This document shows, one piece after another, positions 17,116 to 25,198 of a stretch of DNA of 64,000 bases. Origin of the DNA: DASWZN01 sp963841635 (lineage in GTDB: Bacteria; Acidobacteriota; Terriglobia; Bryobacterales; Bryobacteraceae); assembly GCA_963841635.1 (NCBI GenBank), contig CAWJDO010000002.1, positions 2,666,001 to 2,730,000 of the forward strand. Reading direction: 5' to 3'. Numbering within the stretch: position 1 is the stretch's first letter; each line of letters begins with the position of its first letter. Both the position numbers and the translations under genes were made by a program. The notes under the pieces were generated by a model. It saw only the letters and a program-made list of their open reading frames with translations, was not told the origin of the DNA and did not search any database.

Positions 17116-18014
17116 AGCGCACCCCCGGCCAGCGATTCCAGGAATTCCCGCTCCACCGGCCAGCGCCCAAGAACGTGGACGTCCTTCTGCTCGAAGGCGC
17201 CGGCGGCCAGCACGCCGCTGAGATCCTTCGGATCGGGCGTGGCCATCGCGTCCCGCAGGTGTGCCGTGATGTCCCGCAGCCGGGTCGCCAGAGCGGTGGC
17301 CTGGGCAGCGCTGCCACAGGTGGCGTCGAGCCGGACCGCCACTCGCGCGCCCTCCGGGGTGGCCGCCAGCACGACGTTCCGCGCGCCGTCCAATGCCTGC
17401 GCCAGCGCCGTCGCGCCCGCGGGCATGCTGCCGTTCTGCTTGAGCGCCGTGATCGGGATCAGCGACCACACCGGATCGCCCGGGATCTCCGCGAGCCGCG
17501 GCCCGACGGTTCGCAGCCTCACCGCCGCCGACGCGTCCGCGCCGACCGCGAGCGCCATGACGTTCTTGCGCAGTGCGAAGAAGGAAATCCTCCGTGCGGC
17601 CACGCTTCCGGCGACCCGGCAGAACGAATCGCGGCAGTTGCCGCCCTCGCGAACGGCGTATTGCTCCAGCGCCTTCCAGTCGAACCGGCCGCGCAGGAGA
17701 AAGTACGTGCCGGAGGGATGGAACGAGATCAAGGCACGATCCAGGTCGTTGAGGTAGTCGAAGCCCGTCTGCTGGACGAACGCGCGATACTCGGGCTCCT
17801 CGGTGACCTTCGACCCGCCGAAGATTCTCAGGACCCCGGCCCGCCGCAGCTCTCCGAAATCGATGGAGACGATCACGGCGCCGTCCGACGGCAGCCGGCG
17901 CAGCAGCGCACTCTGAGAAACGGACCAGCTTCTGTAGAGCACCACGCCGCCGGCCATGATCGCGGCGCACACCACTACCAGCAACAGTCGCAACTTCACA
18001 TTACGAAGATACAC
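17112..18014 (-). CDS. Hypothetical membrane-anchored protein
   Basis: 300 residues. An N-terminal membrane anchor (about 9-26, LLLVVVCAAIMAGGVVLY) is followed by a soluble domain that would face the periplasm. Motifs that catch the eye are the repeated phrase DGAVIVSIDFGELRRAGV and LDRALISFHPSGTYFLLRGRFDW, as in proteins that test for an aberrant fold or compute a value per residue, but I do not recognise the family. A pair of Cys (CRDSFC) could form a disulfide. It is the upstream partner of the sugar kinase (4-base overlap). Confidence 0.75.
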   Translation of the reverse strand: MYLRNVKLRLLLVVVCAAIMAGGVVLYRSWSVSQSALLRRLPSDGAVIVSIDFGELRRAGVLRIFGGSKVTEEPEYRAFVQQTGFDYLNDLDRALISFHPSGTYFLLRGRFDWKALEQYAVREGGNCRDSFCRVAGSVAARRISFFALRKNVMALAVGADASAAVRLRTVGPRLAEIPGDPVWSLIPITALKQNGSMPAGATALAQALDGARNVVLAATPEGARVAVRLDATCGSAAQATALATRLRDITAHLRDAMATPDPKDLSGVLAAGAFEQKDVHVLGRWPVEREFLESLAGGAL

Positions 18015-18015
18015 G

Positions 18016-18072
18016 TAAGCCGTGGCGCACGCACTCTTGCGTGCCGCGTCGCCACTCCTGGCGACGCCTGTT
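18016..18072. repeat. Double-hairpin intergenic repeat
   Basis: Two adjacent hairpins, GGCACGCAAGAGTGCGTGCC (loop ACTCTT on the other strand) and GCGTCGCC-ACTCCT-GGCGACGC. It has the same double-hairpin design as 27061-27109 and the others listed, with different stem bases. Confidence 0.65.
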
Positions 18073-18074
18073 TC

Positions 18075-19121
18075 CTAGCTCGCCGCCACTCCCGCCAAAT
18101 CCGCGCTCCGCGCTTCCTTCCAGATCGCCAGGTACGGCTCGAGCGACTTCATCATGGCCTCAAACTGCGGGATGGTGAGCGACTGAGCCCCGTCACTGAC
18201 CGCCTTCTCGGGGTGGGGGTGCACCTCCACCATGAGACCATCGGCGCCGATCGCCACCGCCGCGCGCGCCAGCGCCGGCACCAGGCTGCGCTTGCCCGTC
18301 GCGTGGCTGGGGTCCAGGATCACCGGCAGGTGCGTCAGTTCGTTCAGCACCGGCACGGCCGCGATGTCGCACGTGTTGCGCGTGGCCGTCTCGAAGGTGC
18401 GAATACCGCGTTCGCACAGGATCACGTTCGGATTCCCGTGCGCCAGGATGTACTCGGCCGACATCAGCAACTCCTTGATGGTCGAGCTCAGCCCTCGCTT
18501 GAGCAGGATCGGTCGCGTCGAGCGGCCCAGGCTCTTCAGCAGCGCGAAGTTCTGCATGTTGCGCGCGCCGATCTGCAGAATGTCGGCGTATTCGGAAACC
18601 AGCTCCACGTCGCGGTCGCTCATGATCTCGGTGACGATGTCGAGGCCGGTGGCCTCCTTCGCCTTCCGCAGCAGCTTCAGACCTTCTTCCTCCAGGCCCT
18701 GGAAGTCGTAGGGAGAGGTGCGCGGCTTGAACGCTCCGCCCCTGAGGATTCGCCCGCCCGCGCGCTTCACGGCTTCGGCCGTCTCCATGATCTGTTCCTC
18801 GGTTTCCACCGAGCACGGGCCCGCCATCACGATGAACTCGCCCGCTCCCACCACGGCTCCGTTCACCCTCACCCGGCTGCGCTCCGGCTGAAATTCCCTG
18901 CTGACGAACTTGTAAGGCGCCGAGATGCGTACGGCATTCTCGACCCCCGGCATGGCTTGCAGGTGCTCCAGGCATTCGGTGACATCGCCCACTCCCACCG
19001 CGCCGATCACAACCCGTTCCTCGCCGTGGATGGTGTGGACTTTGTACCCGAACTCCTGAATCCGCTCGCACACGGCATCGACTTCCTCTTTGCTCGCGTG
19101 CTGTCTCATCGAGATGATCAT
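18075..19121 (-). CDS. aroF: 3-deoxy-7-phosphoheptulonate synthase
   Basis: First enzyme of the shikimate pathway: condenses phosphoenolpyruvate with erythrose 4-phosphate. 348 residues with the type I-beta layout: an N-terminal ferredoxin-like (ACT-like) domain (about 1-70, beginning MIISMRQHASKEEVDAVCER), which in Thermotoga carries Tyr/Phe feedback control, then a TIM barrel. Core motifs are MAGPCSVET (about 98-106), GGAFKPRTSPYDFQG, LQIGARNMQNF and the metal ligands in DPSHATGKRS and DGLMVEVHPHPEKA. GGAGG lies 9 nt before the ATG. Upstream lies a leader peptide and attenuator (19141-19271), so expression should follow aromatic amino-acid supply. Confidence 0.95.
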   Translation of the reverse strand: MIISMRQHASKEEVDAVCERIQEFGYKVHTIHGEERVVIGAVGVGDVTECLEHLQAMPGVENAVRISAPYKFVSREFQPERSRVRVNGAVVGAGEFIVMAGPCSVETEEQIMETAEAVKRAGGRILRGGAFKPRTSPYDFQGLEEEGLKLLRKAKEATGLDIVTEIMSDRDVELVSEYADILQIGARNMQNFALLKSLGRSTRPILLKRGLSSTIKELLMSAEYILAHGNPNVILCERGIRTFETATRNTCDIAAVPVLNELTHLPVILDPSHATGKRSLVPALARAAVAIGADGLMVEVHPHPEKAVSDGAQSLTIPQFEAMMKSLEPYLAIWKEARSADLAGVAAS

Positions 19122-19140
19122 GGCTGCGCTCCTCCCCCCA

Positions 19141-19170
19141 GAAACAAAAAACCCACTCTCTCGAGTGGGT
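19141..19170 (-). terminator. Attenuator terminator upstream of aroF
   Basis: On the coding strand an 8-bp perfect stem ACCCACTC (19170-19163) and GAGTGGGT (19158-19151) closes a GAGA tetraloop and is followed by TTTTTGTTTC (19150-19141). This is a textbook intrinsic terminator, placed between the leader peptide and the aroF ribosome site. Confidence 0.85.
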
Positions 19171-19209
19171 TGGTTTTCGTTAGCTTCGCGTCTCGAACCA
19201 ACGCCACTC
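19163..19209 (-). promoter_or_regulatory. Predicted antiterminator of the aroF leader
   Basis: GAGTGG (19209-19204) plus GTTGGTT (19202-19196) can pair with AACCAAC (19175-19169) plus CCACTC (19168-19163), giving 13 pairs with one bulged C. The 3' arm is the 5' arm of the terminator, so the two structures exclude each other. The 5' arm begins at the third base of the leader stop codon, so a ribosome that finishes the leader would cover it and allow termination. Confidence 0.75.
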
Positions 19210-19271
19210 TACCCGGACAGGGTAAAGCCCCAGTACCAGTAAGTAAACGACTTGGCGTCGAAAAGAGACAT
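19209..19271 (-). CDS. Aromatic leader peptide of aroF
   Basis: A 20-codon reading frame that starts ATG at 19271 and ends TAG at 19209-19211. It reads MSLFDAKSFTYWYWGFTLSG: seven aromatic residues, six of them in FTYWYWGF, far above chance for a GC-rich genome. It begins 4-5 nt after the predicted transcript start and lies just before the antiterminator and terminator. The role inferred is to sense charged Phe, Tyr and Trp tRNAs by ribosome stalling, as pheL and trpL do in enteric bacteria. Confidence 0.85.
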   Translation of the reverse strand: MSLFDAKSFTYWYWGFTLSG

Positions 19272-19281
19272 CGAACCACCC

Positions 19282-19310
19282 AGTATACCGGCCCCGGAGC
19301 CGCGAATCAA
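19282..19310 (-). promoter_or_regulatory. Promoter of the aroF leader
   Basis: -35 TTGATT (19310-19305), 17-base spacer, -10 TATACT (19287-19282). The expected start site is near 19275. The -35 overlaps the end of the HAD gene, whose stop is at 19307-19309. Confidence 0.75.
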
Positions 19311-19936
19311 GCACCTCGGGAAAGTGTACAGTTCACGCCTTCGCGCTCCAGGTCCTCGCTGAGCTGTGCCGCGGACTGAAACCGGATCGTACGCATCCCC
19401 AGCGCCGCCGGTGCTTCCAGGTTTTCCGGCCGGTCGTCGATCATGATGCACTCGGCCGCGTCCCGTTGCGTGAACTCCAGAGCCCGCTCGAAGATGGCGG
19501 ACGCAGGCTTGCGGATCCCGAGAAAGCACGAGCTGTAGAACGCCGAGAAGTGCTTGCGCAGCCCGAACTGGCGGATGCGATACACGTTCAGATCGAGCGC
19601 TTCGTTGTTCACCGTGGCCATCAGGTACCGGCGCGTACGAGCCAGTCCTTCCGTGATCGCGAGCGACTCCGGGAAGGGTCGCGTCTGGGCGTGCATGAAC
19701 CGCCGGAACTCATCCGGGGAGAACGGTCGCGGGCGGTAGAAGACGGCCTCGCGCAGGTACTCGTCGATGCCGACCTCGTTGCGCTCAAACGCCGGAAACA
19801 GGCGCGCGTGCCGGGCTTCGAACTCCTCCGCCTCGAGCCCGAATCGCTCCACGGCGCGGCTTCTCTCGCCATGGTCCCAACCATTGCTCAGCAGCACCCC
19901 GCCGACGTCGAAGAACAGCGTCGTGATCTCAGCCAT
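19307..19936 (-). CDS. HAD-superfamily hydrolase
   Basis: HAD-IA phosphatase-like protein of 209 residues. Motif I is FFDVGGVLL (residues 8-16): the first Asp is the nucleophile, but the second Asp (DxD) is replaced by Gly-Gly-Val, as in several epoxide-hydrolase-like and dehalogenase-like members. A helical cap lies at about 20-95, motif II is MATVNN (around 106-111), motif III the Lys in GIRKPASAIF, and motif IV MIDDRPENLE. Substrate unknown. Its 3' end houses the aroF leader promoter; the two genes face the same way, but aroF has its own start. Confidence 0.85.
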   Translation of the reverse strand: MAEITTLFFDVGGVLLSNGWDHGERSRAVERFGLEAEEFEARHARLFPAFERNEVGIDEYLREAVFYRPRPFSPDEFRRFMHAQTRPFPESLAITEGLARTRRYLMATVNNEALDLNVYRIRQFGLRKHFSAFYSSCFLGIRKPASAIFERALEFTQRDAAECIMIDDRPENLEAPAALGMRTIRFQSAAQLSEDLEREGVNCTLSRGA

Positions 19937-19953
19937 AAGTCTCCACCCCGTTC

Positions 19954-19982
19954 AGCACCGAACCGCGCGCGTCAGCGAGCGG
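19954..19982. repeat. AGCACCGAACCGCG-type intergenic repeat
   Basis: Copy 2 of the 29-bp repeat, in the divergent gap between the HAD gene and the secreted hypothetical protein: AGCACCGAACCGCG followed by CGCGTCAGCGAGCGG. Confidence 0.75.
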
Positions 19983-20060
19983 CCAAGCCAGCGCTGCGGC
20001 ACCCCTCCAGGCCCTGCCTCTATTCTATGGATGAACTACCATCACATGTTGGAGGTTCTT

Positions 20061-21041
20061 GTGACCCGCACATCCGCGGTGCTGCTCCTGGCGGTTGCGC
20101 TCTCCCCAGTTGGCAGCGCTGAGACGTTAGGGACAGTCCTCCGTTCCCGGCACGTTCCCACCACCCAGTTCTCCGACTCGGACTTGGCGGGACCGATCTC
20201 CGGCTGGGCCGCTTCAAACGATGAGGAGCCGTTCCTTCTCGCGTACTACGCCGTCGACCTGTCGCCTGACCCGCTTGCCCCTGTCCGCGGCTCCATCAGC
20301 CTTGGTCCGCTCCATGTCATCCGATATAACCCGGCGACTCGCGAACTTCGGCGAGCCGAGTTCGCGAAGGCGTCCGCCCGGTTGAGTTTCGACGAGATCA
20401 TTCCTTGCCTGTTGCCCGTGCTGGCGATCGGCGAACGCCACGGCGTCATCCACATCGCCACGAACGGAAACTCCCTGCCTGGATGCATGCTGGTTCTCTC
20501 GGCGCAACTCGCCTTGAGAACCGCTGTCTCCGGCCGGCCGCTCGGCTGGGTGGGAGCCGACTACACCGTCGTGCAGCGAGGCGGGGCGCATCCCACCGAG
20601 ATCGACGTCTATGACCTCCGGCGCGATCTGCTCACGGCGGTCTACCCTCCCGTGCAGGACGCCCTTCGCCAGCAGTTTGCCGGTGCGCTTCAAGCCGCTT
20701 TTTCCGGCCGTGCGCGCGGCTTCAACACGGAACTGGTGGGCCAGGTGGCCGTCAATGAGGCCGCCAAGGTCTTCGGCTTCGTCGTTCGTTATGACGCTGG
20801 CGGCTTCGGGGAGAAGACGGCCAGTCAAGTCGAGCCCCTGGCGGTGGCCTACGTCTATCGTCTTCGTCGTGGCCGCTGGGAGCACCGCGAGTTTCTGCCG
20901 GAGCGCCTGATGGATCTGTTTGGCGTGGAGACCGTGGGCGAGCTCGTCAGCGGGAAACCGCAAGCAGCCTTCGAGATGTTCAAGGCTCCGCCAGAAACGC
21001 CCGCGCGTCCCGTACGGTCTCGACCGGGATCTCTTCCATAG
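20061..21041 (+). CDS. Hypothetical exported protein
   Basis: 326 residues starting at GTG 20061, chosen because GGAGG lies 5 nt upstream and the protein then opens with a signal peptide (TRTSAVLLLAVALSPVGSAE). The rest is a soluble domain with a Pro/Arg-rich tail. Landmarks are LAYYAVDLSPDPLAPVRGSISLG and GVIHIATNGNSLPGCMLVLS; I do not recognise the family. Its last 62 bases overlap the 3' end of the convergent alpha/beta hydrolase gene. Confidence 0.75.
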   Translation: MTRTSAVLLLAVALSPVGSAETLGTVLRSRHVPTTQFSDSDLAGPISGWAASNDEEPFLLAYYAVDLSPDPLAPVRGSISLGPLHVIRYNPATRELRRAEFAKASARLSFDEIIPCLLPVLAIGERHGVIHIATNGNSLPGCMLVLSAQLALRTAVSGRPLGWVGADYTVVQRGGAHPTEIDVYDLRRDLLTAVYPPVQDALRQQFAGALQAAFSGRARGFNTELVGQVAVNEAAKVFGFVVRYDAGGFGEKTASQVEPLAVAYVYRLRRGRWEHREFLPERLMDLFGVETVGELVSGKPQAAFEMFKAPPETPARPVRSRPGSLP

Positions 21042-21915
21042 GAATGTGCCCCACGCCGCGGTAGACGATCACCCTCGAGTGGCGAATGTCGTGGTGGAAC
21101 CGTTCGGCGAAGGATACCGGAACGGCCCGGTCTTCGGAGCCCCACAGGATCAGGGTCGGGACCTCGATCGGCTGGAGCTTGGCGCTCGGATCCGGCGTGG
21201 GCGTGCGGTTGAGAATCCCGAAGGCCTCGCGATTGCCCGCTCTCAGGATCAGGTCGTAGTAGCGGTCCACCACCGCGTCGGAGACGCGGCTCGGATCGCC
21301 GTAAGTCTGCCGGACCGTCATGGCAACGAAGAATCGCGGCGTAACGTGGCCGAGAATCGGGCCGATCACCGGCATCCTCGCCAGGCGCATGGCCAGAATT
21401 CTGCGTTCGGGGGCAGGGTAGCCGCTGGCATCGACGAGAATGAGCTTCTTCACCCGCTCCGGATGCGCGTGAGTGAATTCCCACGCGATGCGCCCGCCAA
21501 ACGAATTGCCCGCCAGCGCGCAGGCCGGCAGGTTCAGCTTGTCCAGAAACTCCTGTAGGAACCGGACGTGCCAGGCCATGCTGTAGTCCTTCGTGGCGTT
21601 GGGCCCGGTGAGCCCGAAGCCGGGCAAGTCGTAACGGATGACGCGATGGTCCTTCGCGAGATCCGCTGCCCACGCATCCCAAGTGAAAAGAGATGACGCA
21701 GCGCCGTGCAGCAGGACCACCGGCGAACCCTGCCCCTCGTCGCGGTAGTGAACCGCGAGCCCCCCGACCTCCGCGAACTTCGAAGGCGGCGTGGCGTACT
21801 TCGCCCGCAGCCGCTCCACGGGAATGTCGAAACGCACGAGCGAAACAACCACGGCCGCTAAAAGCACCATCAGCGCCAGGACGACGTAGACGGTCCTCCT
21901 GAGAGCTCTGAGCAT
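20980..21915 (-). CDS. Alpha/beta hydrolase, membrane-anchored
   Basis: 311 residues from ATG 21915 (MLRALRRTVYVVLAL). A single membrane segment or signal anchor (about 8-26) puts the domain outside the cytoplasm. The alpha/beta fold is clear: oxyanion HGAASS (about 71-76), nucleophile elbow GNSFGG (about 137-142) with the catalytic Ser, Asp in LILWGSEDRAVP and His in RGVGHIPMEE. Substrate unknown; such proteins are esterases, lipases or C-C hydrolases. The open frame extends upstream to 21981 but that part reads into heptad repeat DNA, so I reject it. Confidence 0.88.
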   Translation of the reverse strand: MLRALRRTVYVVLALMVLLAAVVVSLVRFDIPVERLRAKYATPPSKFAEVGGLAVHYRDEGQGSPVVLLHGAASSLFTWDAWAADLAKDHRVIRYDLPGFGLTGPNATKDYSMAWHVRFLQEFLDKLNLPACALAGNSFGGRIAWEFTHAHPERVKKLILVDASGYPAPERRILAMRLARMPVIGPILGHVTPRFFVAMTVRQTYGDPSRVSDAVVDRYYDLILRAGNREAFGILNRTPTPDPSAKLQPIEVPTLILWGSEDRAVPVSFAERFHHDIRHSRVIVYRGVGHIPMEEIPVETVRDARAFLAEP

Positions 21916-21938
21916 ATGGATGTCTTCGATCTTACCAA

Positions 21939-21969
21939 GCGACGGGCGACGGGCAACGAGCGACGAGCG
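21939..21969. repeat. GCGACGR heptad array (short)
   Basis: Four tandem 7-mers GCGACGG, GCGACGG, GCAACGA, GCGACGA plus GCG. The same heptad recurs at 54725-54755 and, on the other strand, in the tandem repeat at 54265-54660. Confidence 0.75.
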
Positions 21970-21988
21970 TTTTCCGTACAATGAACGC

Positions 21989-23195
21989 GTGGAACAACCG
22001 AAGCCCCATTCCCCCCTGGCTTATCTCAGCGACGAGATCGAATCCTGGCGTCAGGCGGGCACGCATCAGCGCTTGCGCGAGCTCGAGAGCGCCTGCGAGC
22101 CGGTGTCCCGCTTCGACGGCAAAGAGGTCATCAACCTGGCGTCGAACAACTACCTCGGCCTGGCCAACCATCCGGCCCTGGTCGAGGCCGCCATCGATGC
22201 CGCGCGGCGTTACGGCGCGGGCTCGGGCGCCGTCCGCACAATCGCCGGCACCATGAGCATCCACATGGAGCTCGAGCGCCGCATCGCCGCGTTCAAGAAG
22301 GTGGAGGCGTGCGTCGTCTTCCAGTCGGGCTTCGCCGCCAACGCGGGCACCGTTGCCGCCATTCTCACGCCCGATGACCACATCATTTCCGACGCGCTGA
22401 ACCACGCCAGCATCATCGACGGCTGCCGTCTGTCGCAGGCGAAGATCCACGTCTTTCCCGCACAAGGACGCCGCCGCAGCCGGACCGCATCCTGGGCGAG
22501 CTCGAAGCCCAGCCCGGCCGCAAACTGCTCATCACCGACGGCGTATTCTCCATGGATGGCGACATCGCGCCACTGCCCGCTCTGGTCGAGGCCGCCGCGC
22601 CGCCACGGCGCCATCATGATGATCGACGACGCGCATTCCTCCGGCGTGCTCGGCCGCAACGGCCGCGGCACCGTCGATCACTTCGGCCTGCACGGCCGCG
22701 TGGACATCCAGGTCGGGCACGCTCTCGAAAGCGATCGGCGTGTTGGGCGGTTACGTCTGCGGCAGCCGCGACCTCATCGATTATCTCTACCACCGCGCGC
22801 GGCCGTTTCTGTTCTCGACCTCGCATCCGCCCGTCGGTGGCCGCCTCCTGCCTGGCCGCTTTCGACATTCTCGAACGGGAGCCCGAGCGCATCGAGCGCC
22901 TCTGGGACAACACGCGCTACTTCAAGGCCGCGCTGGCGGCAGCCGGCTTCGACACCGGCGCGAGCGAGACTCCCATCACGCCCATCATGGTGGGCGAGGC
23001 GAAAGCGGCGCACGAGTTCTCGGCGGCCCTGTTCGAAGAAGGGCTGTTCTGCGACCGGCATCGGCTTCCCCACGGTGCCCGAAGGGCAGGGCGCGCATCC
23101 GCACCATCGTCACGGCCACCCACACCCGCGATCAACTCGACCGCGCCATCGCTATTCTGACCCGCGTCGCGCGCCGCATGGGTATTTTGTCCTAG
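21989..23195 (+). pseudogene. kbl: 2-amino-3-ketobutyrate CoA ligase/AONS-like, 7 frameshifts
   Basis: PLP-dependent alpha-oxoamine synthase: KBL (threonine breakdown) or BioF-like. Start is GTG 21989. The family is unmistakable in pieces: NLASNNYLGLANHP, AGSGAVRTIAGTMSIH, SDALNHASIIDGCRL, ITDGVFSMDGD, DDAHSSGVLG and the PLP-Lys region LSKAIGVLGGYVCGSRDL. Keeping these in one protein needs seven single-base deletions, near 22460, 22482, 22599, 22716, 22831, 23050 and 23083; the corrected length is about 399 residues, normal for the family. All seven are extra bases, often in or beside homopolymers, so local sequence error is as likely as decay. KBL and AONS cannot be separated by eye here. 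Confidence 0.8.
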
Positions 23196-23308
23196 CCACA
23201 CCCAGGCGTTTTCTTTCGCCGCGCTAGGTTTTGTCGCCAATTCTGCAACGGCCCGTGCGCTGTTAGCTTCGTACTGTCAGGCCACGCCGGGCGCGCGAAG
23301 GAGAGCGG

Positions 23309-23488
23309 ATGAAGCGACTGCTTTGGACCTTCTGCCAGGGAGACCAGGCCCAGGACGTCATCGAGTATGCACTGATGGCCGGCCTGGTAGCCATCGCGGG
23401 CGGAGCCCTGATGCCCAACGTATCGACCGCGCTGGTGACGTTGTTCAACAAGATCGAATCTCTGCTGGCCAACGCAGCCGGCTACTGA
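23309..23488 (+). CDS. Flp-type pilin, copy 1
   Basis: A 59-residue prepilin of the type IVb (Flp/Fap) class. The leader ends in GDQAQDVIEYALMAG: the conserved Glu-Tyr is present at +5/+6 of the mature protein, but the residue before the cut is Ala where Flp pilins usually have Gly. A 20-residue hydrophobic helix follows, then LFNKIESLLANAAGY. AAGGAGAG lies upstream of the ATG. Secretion and assembly genes (tad/cpa) are not in this window, so they must be elsewhere. Copy 2 follows 117 bases downstream. Confidence 0.85.
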   Translation: MKRLLWTFCQGDQAQDVIEYALMAGLVAIAGGALMPNVSTALVTLFNKIESLLANAAGY

Positions 23489-23605
23489 TCCACCCCGTGA
23501 GCTCATTTCCTCCGCCAATCTAAGCTTTCCTCTCGATTTTTCTTTTGATCCGTGACTGTTACTGTCAGTACGTCAGGCCACCGCTGGGCGCGAGAAGGAG
23601 AGCGC

Positions 23606-23782
23606 ATGAAACAAGTGTTATCGACGTTTTGGATTGACGACCAGGCCCAAGATCTCATCGAGTACGCCTTGATGGCCGGGTTCGTAGCTGTGGCCGCTGG
23701 CGCGATTATGCCTAATATCTCGACCAGCATCAGCACGGTTTTCAGCAAGATTCAGTCGTTGCTGGCCAACGCGGCATCTTAA
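23606..23782 (+). CDS. Flp-type pilin, copy 2
   Basis: 58 residues, paralogous to copy 1 (QAQDLIEYALMAGFVAVAAGAIMPNISTSISTVF, about 60 percent identical). The mature N-terminus QDLIEYALMAG again carries the Glu-Tyr pair after Ala. The bases just before both genes are similar too (a TACTGTCAG motif, then GGCCAC, then GAAGGAGAGCG), so the whole unit including its leader was duplicated. Only an intact ATG and ribosome site (AAGGAGAG) are visible; no promoter of consensus quality was seen. Confidence 0.85.
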   Translation: MKQVLSTFWIDDQAQDLIEYALMAGFVAVAAGAIMPNISTSISTVFSKIQSLLANAAS

Positions 23783-23821
23783 GGCCAGCACGCGGGGTGC
23801 CCCTTCTGGGTTCCCTTCCAC

Positions 23822-25111
23822 TTAGTGGATCGGGGCGGGCTCAGCGGGCTGGAGCAGCCAACTGACCAGGTTGCCTTCCTGGTCGAACTCCAGTGCACGC
23901 GGCTCGCCCACTTTTTCCAGCGCCGGATTTTGTTTCAGCTCCGGCCACAGGGTCTCGCTGAACGCGATCGTGCCGAGTTCCATCGTGTTCCGGATCCAGC
24001 CGATCGTGACCTCCGCCTGGTCGAACCGGCCCACCGTCGGCGCGATTTTTTCCAGGCACTCGCGGTCCGTCGCGAAGTGAATCGGAGTGCGGATCGCCGA
24101 GGGCGTCGAAGCCGTCAGCGAGTTGATGTGGGTCGGCTGCCAGTCGATGCGGTTGACCAGCCGGTCCGTCACCACGTCGGCCATCCCCAGACCCACGCCG
24201 TTGTTGTAGGTCAGCGCGCTCAGGTCCCGCGCGAAGATCCGCTCGATGCGCGCCAGCTCCGGCCACGGATTGTAGTGGCACTGGATCGAGCGGTTGATCA
24301 CCTTGGTGTCCATCCCCGCGCCGCTGATGTTTTTGCCGATCTCGTCCACGATCAGGATGTCGAGCTGCTTGACCGGAATCCGCCCCATCCACGACTTCGC
24401 CAGCGCCTGCAGTTCTTCCTCGCGCCGCTCCATGTTCTCGACCGGCACCGCCTCGAGCCTAGCCGTGTTGTGGTTGGCGTCTTCCAGGATCGCGAGGCCC
24501 CCCAGGATCTTTCCGGAGGTCAGCACCTGCCGCCCCACGCTGCGGATCACCTGCTCCAGGCCCATGCGATAGGCGTGGGTGTGGTACCGCTGCGCGCCCG
24601 CGAACTTGCCCAGGCCGATCGCCATCATTTTGTACAGGCCGCTCTCGATCTTCCCCGAAAAGTCGGTGTGCCACTTCACGCGGCCCACCAGCATCACGCC
24701 ATCGCTCTCGAAGGCGTTCCGGTCCATGAAGGTCTCGATGCCTTCCTGCGTCCGCCCCAGCGGAACCACGTCGATCGAGCTGATGACCGGGCAGCCCATC
24801 GCCGCTGCGTGGATGCCGTAGTGGGCCAGCACGTCCGCCTGGCCTTCCGCCGTGGCCGCGCCGTGGCTCCCCATGGCCGGGAACAGGAACGGCTGCATTC
24901 CGGCGTCTTTCCAGTAATCGATCACGGACCGCACTATGGTGGCGATGTTCGCGATGCCGCGACTGCCGACGCCGATCGCCACGCGCGCGCCCGGCTTCAA
25001 TCTGCCGGCGAATCCCGCCTGGTGCAATTCCTGGCGAACCGTGCCTGGAATATCGGCGACACGGCGATCAGGGAAGTTCTGGCGGACTAGCAGCATCTTG
25101 GAGAACGACAT
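23822..25111 (-). CDS. LarA-like (DUF2088) lactate-racemase-domain protein
   Basis: 429 residues. The N-terminal part (about 1-230) is of the lactate-racemase domain type: VGSRGIANIATIVRSVIDY (about 48-66), FPAMGSHGAATAEGQADVL, and GRVKWHTDFSGKIESGLYKMMAIGLGKFAGA, which resembles the nickel-pincer-cofactor-binding region of LarA. The C-terminal half (RIDWQPTHINSLTAS, APTVGRFDQAEVTIGWIRNT) is family-specific. It may be an isomerase of a small 2-hydroxy acid. No larB, larC or larE gene is next to it. Start is ATG 25111. Confidence 0.7.
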   Translation of the reverse strand: MSFSKMLLVRQNFPDRRVADIPGTVRQELHQAGFAGRLKPGARVAIGVGSRGIANIATIVRSVIDYWKDAGMQPFLFPAMGSHGAATAEGQADVLAHYGIHAAAMGCPVISSIDVVPLGRTQEGIETFMDRNAFESDGVMLVGRVKWHTDFSGKIESGLYKMMAIGLGKFAGAQRYHTHAYRMGLEQVIRSVGRQVLTSGKILGGLAILEDANHNTARLEAVPVENMERREEELQALAKSWMGRIPVKQLDILIVDEIGKNISGAGMDTKVINRSIQCHYNPWPELARIERIFARDLSALTYNNGVGLGMADVVTDRLVNRIDWQPTHINSLTASTPSAIRTPIHFATDRECLEKIAPTVGRFDQAEVTIGWIRNTMELGTIAFSETLWPELKQNPALEKVGEPRALEFDQEGNLVSWLLQPAEPAPIH

Positions 25112-25198
25112 GGTTTGATTTTAGCGCTCCTCGTGCGTGGCCCACGTTTTAGCGCAACGGTACATACGTTTCCAGAAACCGGGATTGTGCATCGGAGT

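Noticed and set aside
16174..17970. A 598-residue fusion of the sugar kinase with an N-terminal extension
   Set aside because: The extension reads through the upstream gene in the wrong frame and lacks any domain; the GTGA overlap gives a normal 313-residue kinase.
16650..19379. A 909-residue open frame on the plus strand
   Set aside because: It covers the antisense of the kinase, the hypothetical gene and aroF; low-complexity Arg/Pro sequence, no known motif.
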